Positions 10,526 through 22,808 of a DNA stretch of 64,000 bases are shown here, one piece after another. The DNA lies in the NCBI GenBank assembly GCA_019828545.1, contig JACVRA010000200.1, positions 262 to 64,261 of the forward strand. The letters are read 5' to 3'. A program made the translations under genes and the position numbers. The notes under the pieces were generated by a model, which saw only the letters and a program-made list of their open reading frames with translations, had not been told where the DNA came from and searched no databases. Every line of letters starts with the position of its first letter. Within the stretch, counting starts at the first letter, position 1. The stretch comes from Paracamarosporium sp. OC-R06-R3 (taxonomy: Eukaryota > Ascomycota > Dothideomycetes > Pleosporales > Didymosphaeriaceae).

Positions 10526-11980
10526 TCACAAGTCGTTAGACGAAGCTCGGGCTTCGTGTTCCCGCAGTAGCTCCTCGTCAACCGTCATCCGGTTGATGCG
10601 CTTCTTGGTGAATTCAAATGCTGTGAAGAAAATGGCATTGACAACGCACGAGCGGCTCATGGAAACCCCGAGACCTGGAGATCTGTTAAGACGTGGTTCG
10701 AGAGTAGCATATGGATTGGAAGCATACCGCGATACATCCGCGCATTGAAAAAGTGGATCTTAGGCCTCTCTGCCTTCTCTCTTCCGCCTACTAGGCAATT
10801 CCGCTGATAGATGCTCTTGGCGGTATCAATCGGGAAGATCTGCATTGTGCATCAGTAAAATACATCTCCACAGTCGCTACATATAACATACACAAGCCCA
10901 GCTGACAAGCCCACACATGCCGCCAGCAACGACGACAGCCAAGGGACTTGTCGGAGAGCTTCCGCGGGCATTCGCCAGAAGCTGCTTCACGCTCTCGTAC
11001 GTTACGAAGTATATTCCGGTGCCGATTGTGTCGCGAACTATTATCGTTAGTACCACAGATACGCATGCATTCATATCCATGTCACATACGCAGGTGCAAA
11101 TGGAACCCAGAATATAGGCCCATCCAGCCTCGATGCCTCACGAGATTCTGTGCCGTCCTGAACGTTCCGAGATTCTGATAGCTCTTCCGGACCGCGTCAT
11201 TCGTGCCGCCTCCGTCCTTGCGATCAGCCATCAGCACCGAGATTTGAGCGCTCAGCTTCGTCAGCTCGAACGGACCTGCGTCGCAATGAGTATCACAGTC
11301 TCAATAAACCTTGGTGGAGTTCCTCACAAGCAATAGCTGTGATGGCAGCACCCGCCGTCGCTCCCGAAAGGCCAAAGCACGTAACGGTCGATAACGTAGG
11401 CAGCGCGTCCTTTGTGTTTGCGATGACGAGGGGAGAGCTCCCAGTGGCGCGGAAGATCCAATCGTCGATCGCATATTTTGATCTCTGGTATATCGAGAAG
11501 GAGACCGTCCGCACGAGCGTGATGCTTGCGAGCGGTGACCATACACCTAGGACGCGACATCAGCTGTTGTTCTACGCTCGATCGAGGTATATGGGCGCAC
11601 CTCGATAGAAGCCATGAAGCCCTTCCGTCTGGTAGGTATGGAGAACGCAGTCGGTGAAGGACTTGAATTGGTAGCTGCTCTCGTTAGGTCGCACAGGAAG
11701 GGAAGGAGCGCTGAACACATACGCTTGCAGCCGTGTCTTCACAGAGTCGAGAGGGTACTGGAAGCGGTCAGTTAAAGACTGTACTGAGAATGATTCATAT
11801 ACGCACCGCGACAAAGGTCGAGAGCAGGCTGCTGGAGCTCGCAGCCACCTCGGTTCGGTAGCGTTTGGTCCAGCGCTTTGCCTGCTCGCTCCGCAACACA
11901 GCCCTCGAAACATCGTGGACATCGTGCGGGCGGGTGTAGGCGGCGTGTACATCTGTCCTGTCAGGGCCCCGCTCGGGCAT
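10526..11980 (-). CDS. Mitochondrial carrier (SLC25) family protein
   Basis: Seven exons: 11980-11807, 11757-11601, 11546-11328, 11275-11090, 11037-10892, 10839-10728, 10674-10526; six introns of 49-54 nt with GT-AG ends (branches such as CTGAC, TACTAAC, CTTAAC). They encode 380 residues. The three carrier signatures fall in the three repeats: YPLDSVKTRLQ, CPFELTKLSAQ and FPIDTAKSIYQ, each followed by the expected G-[FL]-Y-x-G element (GFYRG, GLYSG, MYRGLG). The protein should sit in the mitochondrial inner membrane and exchange small metabolites. The overall pattern recalls the carnitine/ornithine-type carriers, but the substrate cannot be assigned from sequence alone. The joins in repeats one, two and three all restore conserved motifs, so the model is well supported. 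Confidence 0.9.
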
Positions 11981-12975
11981 ACTGGCTATCGCTAGCTGTG
12001 GAAGACTTTACGTCTTCCTACGGCAATCGCGATGCGGCCAGTAGCCGGGCAAGCTCCATCAGGGCGTCGCCCAAGAGACCAAGCTGGGGGAGTGGAGGAT
12101 GGCCGTGGGGGACCGTCGAGGGGGGAGTGGAGGATGGGTGGCGGGCCGGGCGACAATGGCAACGGGTGCAGCAATGGAGAGATTGAGCTGGTGGTGATGA
12201 AATGGTGGGGTTAGAGCTCACGGCTTTGGTGCAACACGGGCGCCCGAAACGGCCTAAAGCCAGCTTGGAGGGGCTGCAATTGGCCCGTCGCGGCGATCAG
12301 CGCGTCCAGATGGGCGATTGTAGCTTCCTGCGTGCCTGATATCCGCTCATTCATCTAAATCGTGCCCCGTGGCGTGAGGCGCTGCAGCAGAGAAAGCCGC
12401 AAGCTGCACCAGCCCGTCGCGCTGCCGCAGAGCCCCTCTGCCATCTCCGTCCACGTCCAAAGCACCGTGTGTCGCAATTGGCATAGTTGCAAATGCGGGG
12501 TCGTGAATGCCATGTGAAAGCTTGCTCACCACACCACCAGGGAGGTGTAGCGAATCACCTCTCCACATGCGGATGGCTCGACACACGCCAACTGCGCCAT
12601 GGTTTGCTTGAACTGTCTACCACGCAGCTTATCTGTTGCTTACCGTTGCAACGAATCGTAGTGGTGGTGTAAATGTAGGGGTTGCGTGTAGAGCCACTGA
12701 TGCCACGAGGGGAGCTACCGCATTCGGAACCATGTCAGACAGGTAAGGTGAGGATATATACAATATACAACTTTTGTACATCACACCTGCTACGGTGATC
12801 CACCCTTGGCTACACAAACGTTACTCTGGGTGCATGGTGACTCGCCCATTATCGTCCGTCTCAAATCCTTATCTTCAGTCGCGTTGTGAACCAGAAACAC
12901 AGCCAATTGCCCGGCGCGAACCCATTCGTCTTGCGGCACAATACAATTTGGCATTTCCCAGACAGACACCGTCCT
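11981..12975. other. Intergenic region, no gene seen
   Basis: Lies between two genes on the minus strand (carrier start at 11980, next stop at 12976), so it should hold the carrier promoter and the 3' UTR of the 12976-13465 gene. It is GC-rich with gtggag/gaggatgg-type low complexity near 12080-12140. Short frames on both strands show no family feature. Confidence 0.5.
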
Positions 12976-13465
12976 TCAATCATCCTTGCCCATCATCTTG
13001 CGCAACCGCTCCTCTTCAGCCGATCGCTCTGTCCTGGCCTTGGTTTCCTCCTGTGCGACCTTCTCTTTCTTCGACCGCGAAAAGTCCGCCTGGAGAGCCT
13101 CCTTGAATGTGGTCTGATCGTTGTCCACCTTCTCCAGCCGTCCGTGTCGCCGCATGCTCTCCTTGTGCCAGCTGATTTGTCCACCGTCGGCCTCGCGGTG
13201 TTTCTGCGCGTTCAACTTCGCGGCTCGGATCGACGTTCTTGCGTACACGAAGAGCAGGCCAGCCATGGTCAGTGCCGCCAAGGGCGCCATCACCGTCTGC
13301 GAGCAGTGTCAGCATGCAGGCGCTACCTAAGCAGAAGCCTAATCGTACTCGCCCATTGATGATGCCCCGGTTCCGCGTCAGCCGCGCGGGTGTAGGGCTG
13401 GAGGTTGGCTTCGAAGTCTCGTTCACGCCATCTGCCCCGCGGGGCATGGACAGCCTGCCGCCCAT
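12976..13465 (-). CDS. Small single-TM protein, conserved-looking, function unknown
   Basis: Two exons, 13465-13349 and 13296-12976, with a 52-nt intron (donor GTACGA, branch GCTGAC, acceptor GCAG) give 145 residues starting MGGRLSMPRG. After a Pro/Ser/Thr-rich N-terminus comes one hydrophobic segment (APLAALTMAGLLFVYA, around residues 42-57), then a highly charged, Lys/Glu/Arg-rich, probably helical tail (KKEKVAQEETKARTERSAEEE). A short protein of this shape could be an organelle membrane protein, but no family is recognised. An upstream ATG in the same frame near 13510 would lengthen it by about 15 residues. Confidence 0.65.
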
Positions 13466-14103
13466 TGTGGATATGTGAGGTTCGAAGGAATTCGATGTGT
13501 TGTGGTACAAGAGATGGCTAACAAGCCCAGCGAATCACGCGTGTGTGCGGAAGGAAGGGAGCTGTAACTATCGTACGATGGCAGACGCAGGCTACGATAA
13601 GCGACTACTGCGGTTCAAGCCGGCGGACATGCTTCAGCATGCCGTTGTAAGCTTCGACTGTCGTGGAACCGTACGGGTATATGCGTGATGTGGAATCAAT
13701 GGTGGCCGAGCATGGTGTTGAGCGCCGCGCTCGATGAGATAATCGCAAGCTTAGCTCCTCAGACGGGCATAGCGCCATGCAGCTATCCGAAGCACGAATT
13801 TCACGTTTCGTCATCACCAGCTTTGAAAGACGTCGAGTCTCGATCTTCACGCGCACCGTCCGCTACAGAGGCCACAGCGCGAGACCGTGCACTATCTGCG
13901 GAGGGAGGTTGCGCTGCTGCTATTCGTCTAGCATCCACTCCTTTGACAAATTCTACGCGGCCTCACCGACGTGAAGAGCCTCAACCGTCGCTCGTTTGCT
14001 TAAGGCATAGGATTACTAACCCGTAGCTTTCCACTCTCTTCTGGGCTCCGGCTGCAGTGGCGTCATCGTATAAGTATAGGCCTCAGTCCGCACTGCTGCC
14101 TTC
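13466..14103. other. Divergent promoter region
   Basis: Lies between the small TM gene (-) and glutathione reductase (+), so it probably serves as a shared divergent promoter. Open frames at 13497-14026 have no recognisable domains. No gene is supported. Confidence 0.5.
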
Positions 14104-15902
14104 ATGCGTAGAACACTTGCATTAAGACAGTTGCAAAGGCTCACTCCAAGCCTCGCATTCACTGCCCCATTGTCTGCTGCCCCGCGTCTGCTTGCTTCGG
14201 GACGCCCCACCCTCGCAGGTCCCCCCAAAATAACAGTGGCTGCCTCTCGTTTGTCAGCGCTTTCGTCTCATTTTTCTACGTCCACCCCCACCATGGCTCC
14301 CGTTTCGGCAACAGAGGAGTGCGACTACCTTGTCATTGGTATTGGTAGCGGAGGTATTGCGTCCGCCCGCAGAGCAGCAAAGCATGGTGCCAAGGTCATT
14401 TCCATCGAGTCGAAGCGTTACGGCGGTACGTGCGTGAATGTCGGATGTGTGCCCAAGAAGGTCACCTGGAACGCGGCCTTCATTTCGGAGACGTTCAGAG
14501 ACGCAAAGGCGTACGGATTCGGAGGATACGACCAGCCTACCTTTGACTGGCCGTTGTTCAAGAAGAAGCGGGATGCGTATGTCAAGAGGCTGAATGGCAT
14601 CTACGAGAACAACCTGAACAAGGACGAGATCAAGCACTTCAAGGGCCGGGCCAAGTTCGTCGGCAAGGACGAGGTCGAGGTGGCACTCAACGAAGGAGGC
14701 ACCCAGAGGATAAAAGCGAAGCACATCCTCATCGCCACGGGCGGACGCCCCAAGGTACCTGACATTCCCGGAGCCGAGCTCTGCATCTCCAGCGATGGCT
14801 TCTTCGAGCTTGAGAAGCAGCCCAAGAGCATCGCCACTAGCGGTGCAGGGTACATTGGTGTGGAGATGTCTGGCATGATGCATGCCCTAGGAACCGAGAC
14901 ACACTTCTTCATCCGAGGCCAGAAGCTTCTCCGCTCGTTTGACCCCATGATCCAGGACACGGTAACCAAGGAGTACGAACGTCAGGGCGTGCATCTGTAC
15001 AAGGGTTCGCAGATTACGAAGGTCGAAGACATTGGCAATGGCATGAAGCGGGTCACGTACCAGGAGACGGAGAGCAAGAAGGAGGGTACTATCGAGGTCG
15101 AGTGCGTGCTGTTCGCCACGGGCCGCGCGCCGGAGGTCGAGGATCTGCAGGTGAAGGAGCTAGGCTTGAAACTGAACGACAAGAGCCACATCATGGTGGA
15201 CGAGTACCAGAATACCAACGTCGCCAACATCTACGCTCTTGGCGATGTATCCGACAGCGGCTACGAGCTGACCCCTGTCGCCATTGCCGCAGGACGCCGG
15301 CTCTCAGATCGGCTGTTTGGGGGCAAGACGGACTCGCATCTCGTCTACGAGAACATACCGTCTGTGGTGTTTGCTCACCCGGAAATCGGGTCCATCGGGC
15401 TCACCGAGCCTGCGGCCCGCGAGAAGTACGGAGATAAGGTAAAGGTGTATAAGACGGAATTCACGGGAATGTTCTACGCGATGATGGAGCAGGGGGACAA
15501 GGCGCCCACGGCGTACAAGATCATCTGCGTCGGCGAGGAGGAGAAGGTGGTAGGACTGCACATCCTGGGCCAGGGCTCGTCGGAGATCCTGCAGGGCTTT
15601 GGTGTGGCGATCAAGATGGGCGCCACCAAGAAGGATTTCGACAGCTGCGTGGTAAGTGAATCCTCGGCGTTGATCCCGTTTCTGGCCCGCATGCACGCGC
15701 TGCATCTGGCGGCCGTGAGTGAGCTGTGTTATGCGGGGAAGCAAATGTGGAGTATGGATGGCGTCGAACCTTCGCTAATGTACCGTTACAGGCCATCCAC
15801 CCCGTTTCAGCAGAGGAACTGGTAAGTCGATGCGCCTTCTCCACACGATCTACGCGCTGGCTGGTCTCGTGCTGACACCATCCCCAGGTTACCATGACCT
15901 AG
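14104..15902 (+). CDS. glr1: Glutathione reductase (NADPH), mitochondrial and cytosolic forms
   Basis: Exons 14104-15651, 15792-15821 and 15888-15902 give 530 residues. Introns are 140 nt (GTAAGT...GTTACAG) and 66 nt (GTAAGT, branch GCTGAC, CCCCAG). The enzyme reduces glutathione disulfide with NADPH. Visible motifs: FAD-binding GIGSGGIASARRAA, redox-active disulfide GGTCVNVGCVPKK, NADPH-site GAGYIGVE, second FAD motif YALGDV, and the C-terminal catalytic-His segment AIHPVSAEEL, which appears only after splicing. Residues 1-63 are Arg/Ser/Leu-rich like a mitochondrial presequence. A second ATG at 14293 has a strong context (caccatggc) and begins MAPVSATEE just before the FAD domain, which suggests dual targeting by alternative starts, as established for yeast Glr1. 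Without the two small terminal exons the enzyme would lose its catalytic His. Confidence 0.95.
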
Positions 15903-17075
15903 GCTCATCCCCGTACCCGGATCTGCGAATGGCGATGCGGTAGATAGCACACACACAGACGATAGAATAGATTATTCCAGAAAACCACAGGCGTCTTCTG
16001 TGCATCGTGCACTTCCACGTTAGGGCGGGCGGACCGCAGGCTCCGTGGAGCTATGGCCAGTTGTTGCAGGCTAGCCGTTGTCAGGCGTGACTCTGGGGTT
16101 GGGCTGTATATGTCGGGCCGCGGATTTAAGCCGCGGTAGGAGATATTCTTGCGTATCGTGATGCTAGCCAGGGACGGGCATCGGCTGGACGGGCTTGCCT
16201 TGTGGGCTGTCGTGACCGTTATAACGCTGTTCATGCGCAGCACAGACCGGTTTGCGATAGACAGGCTACGACCCATTGGCCGGCCAGCAACGGCATGCCA
16301 GGTGCTCGTCCACGTCTCGTCAACCTCGAGCTGGGGTGGTCCGTAGAAGCTCGTGCTCGTACTCGCACTCGCATTAGCGCTGCGAGGCTCTTCCAGCATG
16401 CCCAGCCAGCCCAAGGGCAATCAGGGTCCTCTACTCTACGCCCACCACATGCCATCAATATCCCGACCGCCACACCTCGTCGCAGCACATTAAGCCACCA
16501 ACGAACGACGCCCGTAGTCCTCCCCAGCCCCCCAACGCGCTGACTCAGCAGCGCCCAACCCAACAACGGCCGCGCATAACGAGGCCTCGCCATCCCCGTC
16601 CGTTCGCTCGCGCCTCCCACGTCGTCTACCCCAGATTACCAACGAGGTACTCTACGCTCCCCTGCCGGCATCGAACCACGGCCCGCCTCAGATAGACTCG
16701 CGCGTGTAACCTCGTAGATTGCCCGTCCCACACATGAACGCAGCGTGCATGGAGATACGTAAAAGCAAAATCAAAATCAAGCAGAAAGCGGAGCGCGCTC
16801 AGAGATAGGTTCGTGCGACGTGCGGGCGTGACGACGCGGCGTTGTACCACAGCACGCGGCGTGCATGAGTACGCGAGCTCATTACCGGTGGGCGCTGGCT
16901 CTCGCTTGCTGGTTTCCTGGCTGGCAGACAAGTGCCGGCGCGTCTGCACTCCAGGTTTTTAATCTCGAGGGCGGTGCTTGGTTCATGTGCGGTCGGCATA
17001 GGGCAGGTCGGGTTCGCTTTACGCCGAACGAGCGAGCGAGCGAGGCGTGACGTCCACGGAGCGAGCAAGCCAAGG

Positions 17076-17108
<33 letters not shown>

Positions 17109-17118
17109 GTAAGCAAGC
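17076..17118. repeat. (GCAA)n microsatellite
   Basis: About nine near-perfect copies of the tetranucleotide gcaa/caag, the last one interrupted by ggta. No gene overlaps it. Confidence 0.9.
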
Positions 17119-18974
17119 CAGGCAAAGAGTAGAAAGCCACGCGCCACACGCCACAGAAGCTTCTTTGCAAATACGAGCCGGCGGGCGGGCGAACGTCGGG
17201 CGCGCTCGTACTTAGTTACAGTAAGTAAACGCCCGACGCACGACACACACGTGCCGTCGGGGACATGACTCGCGAGGGGGGACCGGCGTCCATCGGCCAT
17301 GGACCAACGCAGAGTTTCGCGCGCTCGCCCTTGCGTTGGCGCTGGCCCCGTCTGCTGTGGACCGGACCAGCGCCCAAGTGGACCATGGCTCATCCCGTGT
17401 CCGAGCGCAACAGACAGACAAAGTTAAAGTCCCGGCCAGACGACAGACGGCCAGCCAGCGAGACCGACCGACCGGCGGGCAGCCAGCCAAGCGTGTCATC
17501 CACGACAGCGGACTACCGGTAGAGCCGCTTGCTCACCGTACGGAGCGCCCAGCGCCCGCGGCGTGCGCTATACTAGCAAAACGATAGATAGCCGCCCCAT
17601 GCCATGTCAAACGATAGTCGCCTCGCGTAGGTACCTAGCAGCCTTTCCTTTCCCTTCCCTTCCCTTGATCAATTCCACGCCATTCCTTCCCTTGCATGCC
17701 ATTTCGCTCACGGCGTCCGAGCGCCTCATGTCATGTTTTCTTTGAATTTCTGTGGGCGCGGCGGCCCTGTGTGACGGGAGGGAGGTTGCGTGATGTGGGG
17801 AGTATGTCGGTGAGTGGATTCGGTCATGTCATGGCATGTTTTGTTATTATGTGTGTATGTGTGTGCAACAGGGGGCCGGCAGCGTAGTATCCCTGAAGAG
17901 ATTACGGCGGTGTTTTGAGTGGGAGGTTGTAGATGAAGGGGAGAGGTGAGTGAGTGAGTGGGATGGGATGGGATAGGATCTAGGAGCGTAGATTGAAGCA
18001 AAGCGTAAGACAGGAAAGCCGCCAATGCCCTGCGCGCACAAGCCACATGCATCCATGCATCCATCTATCTATACGCAAATCCGAAGCCTTCTCGAAAGAA
18101 CGAAAGAAATCACGATCCCAACACAACGCTCATTCCATGCGCGGGGTCGCAACGCTGCCCTGCCCTGCCCTGCCCAGCCCGCGTCCGTCCGTTCGTCCAG
18201 CGCAGCAGCGAGGAACCCAGCCCACGCCGGCCCGTGCGCAAAAAGCACCCATGCACGTCGCACAACCCACCCCGCATTTTGCACCCTGGCCCTGTGTGGC
18301 ATGCAAGCACGGAGCTCCCTTCCTAACGCTTCGCCGCAAATCGCGACCCCTGGCTAACGCATCGCATCGCATCGCATCGCGTGCATCGTATCGCGTGCGA
18401 CGGTGAAGCCCGGGGAGCAGATGGATAGATAGGTGGTAGATAGGTGTGCGACGCGAGAAGACAAGGTCTCGTTTTCGTGTGCATCCATCTGATAGCCTGC
18501 CGGCCGCCCGAGACCGAACGCTCGCAGCTCGCGATCCGGGACCCGGGAACCACACACATGACGAGATGATAAAGCGGAAACGCGCCCTGCAGCCTAGCTG
18601 TCTTTGCGTAGTGCCTGCAGGCGTGCGGGCGGCATACCACTCTGGTACCTTGCTTTCGTCCTGTCCTAACCTGTACGTACCATCGCATCGCACCCCATCC
18701 CATCCCATACCGATGCCAACCAGCCCGCCATGCATGCACGCAGGACAAGGACAATCCACTCACTCGCCTGCTCATCCGCTCTCGTGAGCGAAAGCCAAAG
18801 CGAAGCCGCAAAAGCGTAATTCGCGCCGCACGCATCCCATGCCGTACCATGCCGTGCCATGCCATGCCAACCCAACGCATCCCAACGCCGCACCGTTAAT
18901 CCTGCGTTTGATGTGCACGCCACGCCATGCCACGCCTGCCATGCACGGGAATATCGCTCGCTCGTTCGCTCAGG

Positions 18975-19010
18975 CACATGGACATGGACATGGACATGGA
19001 CACGGACATG
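18975..19010. repeat. (ACATGG)n hexanucleotide repeat
   Basis: About six copies of the unit acatgg with one substitution (acacgg). The period of six would encode a dipeptide repeat if translated, but no credible gene frame covers it. Confidence 0.85.
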
Positions 19011-19961
19011 CACGTAGATACATACGTACATACGCCACATTACCATTCGCGCCTCCGCCTCCGCCTCTGCCTCCGCCCACGCCGAGAGATTAAAAAAAAA
19101 AAGGTAAGATGGACGCATGCGAGGTACACTTTTCTTTTCTCGTCTTGTGCGACGGGCGTGCGTCTCCATGGTAGATAGATAGACAGCCCGCTACCGCTCG
19201 CTCCACCGTACCCACCACCAGGTTACTTGCTGCGAGGCGAGGACGGGCACTTGCAGCGCACTTCGTTCGCTCGCTCTTGTCGGCGGCTGCGCGCTCCACT
19301 CGAGGGACGGGGCTCCACTGTTCTGATGTGATGATCGGTGGGTGCGCGTTTGGCGATCTTAATGCTGGGTGGGTGGGTGATAAGCGGAGATTGGAGGGGA
19401 GGGGGGAAGGCAGGAGGGGTACCGCACTCGTTGGGTTAGCCATGTGATGTGATGCGTGAGATTTTTTGGGTGACTGACGGTGAAGGATGAAGCGAGCAAG
19501 CCACCACCGGCCATGGGGGAAATCAGATAACAATGCTAAACGCTGTCATGGTATTTGCTGCTGCACGCACCTTCGTGCTTCTCCCCGTAATATATCGTAC
19601 AATAGATGATGCTGGTGCAATAGATGCCGTGATGACACAAAACAAGTAGGCCGTGACAGCCCGAGGCAATCCCACGCCTCGTCCCTCTTTCCAATCCCGT
19701 GCCGAACCCTTCCATCCAGACCCAGGCAGTAATGTCGAAACTCCCCCCCCAGCGCCGCGCTTTCATTCGGTACCTTTTCCTTTTTACGAGTTAATCCATA
19801 GTATGTTGGCAATTAAATATGCATAGAGAAGAGAAGATGGCTGTTGATGATCTTGATCCAATGGTGAAAGAGATTGTGTGACGTAGCCGCGAAGTCATGC
19901 CTAGAGTTTCCTGAAGCTCTGGCCAAGTCGTCATCTTGAAGCGAGATTGGCGAACGATGCC

Positions 19962-22808
19962 TTATCCGCTCTGTCCGCTCAAGAAGTAGTCCAACTCCGA
20001 CGGCCCTCCGCGGCTGACCTCATTCTCAGCAAGCTGTTCAAGCAAGCTCAAAAACGGGTCCTTGTCGGGGTCCGTATGCACGGAGCCTGATGTGCTCGCA
20101 GCTCCAGGTGTAGGTTGTTGGTCATAAGGTGTCGGCATGCTGAGCATGGGGTCGAATGCCGTATGTGATGAGTCCTGGGGCTGCGGCGGTGGTGGGTGAG
20201 CTTGCGCCTGACCAGGGGTCGGCGTTGGCGCTAAGCTGGGTATTGGTGGCAGTGGCGAGAATGTGAAATTGGGAGAGAACGGAAGGTTGAGACTGTTCAT
20301 AGGAGCGTTGTTGCTTGGCGGACCATTGGTGGAGCTGTGCGGTGGAGGGGGTGAGAACGATGGCAGTGAAGTCGTAGGTGATGAGACCCTATTTGCAGTA
20401 GCTTCAGCGGCAGCCGACGTTGCGGCCGAGGTCACAGGGTGCGTCGCGGACGTCGGTGTAGGAAGCGCTGCAGGTACAGCTGATGCCGCACTTTTCGCGG
20501 AGCTCATGGTATGCCGTCGTTTTTTATTGGGTTGTCCATTCGGGTATGTGTTGCTAGACGGTACCGTGGGAGAAGGGTGGTATACATTCAGGTTGGCCAA
20601 CCCAGTGTTCATGTAGACGTTGCGTTGATCGACGTTGTATGCTGGCAAGCTACGGTGGGTTAGCGAAAGTGGTGTCAATTTATCGAACGTCCCACCTTTC
20701 GTGAATAACTTCCACCGGGATGTCTGTGAAGATGACATGCGATCCATCAAAGACGTGGCCCGGATACCGGTCGAAGAAATCCTCCAGCTGAAAGACAGAC
20801 GAAAAACGCATAGGGTTGGTCGCCAAGGACTTGACGAGTTCGGTATGGCATCCGTAAATGTTTTGCAAAGTTTCTCGTTGATGCTGCACGCTTGCCCAGA
20901 TGAATCGAAGCTCGGATAGCTGATGCATTTCTCGCGACAGAAACTCGGGGCTCACAGAAAACACTTCGCCTTCCTGCCCGCGATAGTGCGCTCCGTGGAT
21001 ATGGATTGTTCCAGCAGTGCAGACGCAGTAGCCTACGAATGCGGGCCAGTCGATGATGGAGGAAGCCCTGCCTATTTCGACTAGTTCCGCAATAGCGTTG
21101 GCGTGGAGAAAGCACAGATTCGTCGCTTCGATCTGCCATGATTGGTGTTGTGAAGACCCAGAGAGCTCGGCAAGGTCCACGGGTAAAAAGGGGCGATAGA
21201 TCAGGCAATGTATGAGGTGATAAACCAGCTTGCTGAGAACCAGGATCGTGCTATCAGGCTGGCCAAACAGTGCGTCAATCGAGGTAAACGTGTCCTGTGT
21301 TTCCGAGGCCCAGATGTCGAGTTCTTGTCGGATCTTGGAGAGGTTCGAAAGGGAGTGCCAAGGGAAATGTGAGTCGCCTCTGACCCCACCAGCTGCGAGG
21401 TACCGGTTCGTTATACCCAGGATCTTTGCTATGCCGATCAGCATACCCATGCTACCCTGTCCACCTCGCCCACCAGCCACGTATTGTAGGTTTGAACCAT
21501 TAGGAAAATAGTCTCCTTCGAGTAGCATACCGCCCGGGTGCAGCTGCCACGATGGCAAGCGAAGAACGATTGACTCATCCGCAATCAAGGATGGGCGTTT
21601 GGAACCTGCCGCTGCGAAACGATCCATGAGGTAGCAAGACCAGAATAGCCGTCGGCGACCTTCGCGCTCGCCTTGGGAAACTTTGAGTGCAAGCGGCAAT
21701 TCGCGGTGAAGGTCAAGTGCAAATGCCATGCTGATGGCAGACGCTGCGACACAAGATTAGCGACAGGTAATTCTCCGATGTCCGCTGCATAACACATACT
21801 TAGCAGCATATAGGTTTTCTTGCTCTTGCCCAACTGGAAGTTCGCCTGCGCAAGGATCATCAGGGCTTGCAGGGCTTCGATAGAGGGCTCATCAATATCC
21901 AGCTCCATGCGGGCTCGGCGTGCATACTCATCACTGACCCTAACCGCGGTATTGTACCCGCCGAAATGGGGTGTAAATCTACGGATGGAGAATTAATTGG
22001 CGATACGAGAATCATGTGACGTCAAGCATACCGTGCACTGACTGCGTAGATGGCGTAGGCTAAGTACGAGGGCAATTGATTAGCTTGCAGCCGTTGCCTT
22101 GTCGTCGTCTCGTCCAGTATGTGGTACGGCTTCCCGTGAAGCCTGGTGAAATAGGTGTCGAGCAACAGATCCGGGGCCAAGCTGGGCGTTTGCATACTGG
22201 CGCGCAATTAGCTACTATTCCGGATTCTTAGGTCAGGCATCGTCTATAGGCACCTTGGCTCAATGGGAGACATCAATTGCTTTGCAGCGTTGGCGGGATT
22301 CGGAGTAATCTCGAGTATCGGGCGGGACTGCGAAGACGCTGCTGAATTCTTGCGCTCAAGCGGACCTTCCTGGCCAGCGGGTTCGTCGTCGATGGCACTG
22401 TCGCTTTTGCCTTCTGTGTGCAGACGTTTCTCCAGACCATCCACGCGCTTGAGGAGAGCTTCGAGTACGTCGGTTTTAGGCCCTCTCTTCTTCGGAACGG
22501 CATCTAGTGGGGCCAGTCAGACCACATTACTCTAGCGAGGCCGGAGGCCAATGCCTACCGTAGATACAAGGACAGTTGAAAACCTGACAGGCCTCGCAGG
22601 TTGGTCGTGTTCGATTGCATTTGATCTGGGAGGGTCAGAGACGAGCTCCAAAGGCAACGCGATCCGATGGTACCTTTCGCTTGCGGCAGCTCTTGCAGTT
22701 CATGGCCTCGCGCGGCTCGTTGGAGACTCGCCGGGTGGGCAGGCGGTCGATGCCGATCTGTGGTCTCGACATGGCAGAGACCGGAGACTGTAGGACCTGG
22801 GTGGACAT
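19962..22808 (-). CDS. Zn2Cys6 transcription factor with fungal-specific regulatory domain
   Basis: Seven exons: 22808-22674, 22625-22559, 22503-22254, 22196-22032, 21978-21800, 21743-20696, 20649-19962; introns 46-57 nt; 843 residues. The binuclear zinc cluster at residues 38-65 reads C-x2-C-x6-C-x6-C-x2-C-x6-C ([11 protein letters not shown]...[11 protein letters not shown]) and is itself interrupted by intron 1 after RKRK. A basic linker (PKKRGPKT) and a short coiled coil ([12 protein letters not shown]) follow, as in dimeric family members. Residues ~150-500 are the Fungal_trans regulatory domain ([27 protein letters not shown]). The C-terminal third is Pro/Ser/Thr/Ala-rich, suiting an activation region. 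I begin at the ATG at 22808 (MSTQVLQSP), because the frame upstream has no ATG. Targets are unknown; the adjacent QutR-like gene is not evidence that it regulates quinate use. Confidence 0.88.

Larger units (their letters stand above)
15903..19961. other. 4-kb GC-rich low-complexity region without a recognised gene
   Basis: Both flanking genes end here (glutathione reductase +, Zn2Cys6 factor -). The DNA is GC-rich and full of short-period repeats: gcaa repeats, cgcat repeats near 18357-18380, ggacat repeats, cctccg runs at 19049-19078, and many ccatgc/ccatcc words. Open frames up to about 200 codons exist on both strands but change frame across repeats and have biased composition (Cys/Arg/His-rich), as expected of non-coding GC-rich sequence. 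It may be UTR or long non-coding RNA. Confidence 0.5.

Noticed and set aside
12886..13510. Overlapping open frames of up to 164 codons on both strands
   Set aside because: Only the spliced minus-strand model 13465-12976 gives a coherent one-TM protein; the others are shadows in GC-rich DNA.
16660..16720. B-box-like sequence (ggttcgatgcc on the minus strand) suggesting a tRNA
   Set aside because: The T-stem does not pair and no acceptor or anticodon stem could be folded around it.
18130..18880. Long minus-strand frames (about 185-209 codons) rich in Cys, Arg and His
   Set aside because: They run across simple repeats (cgcat, ccatgc), overlap frames on the other strand equally long, and contain no recognisable domain.
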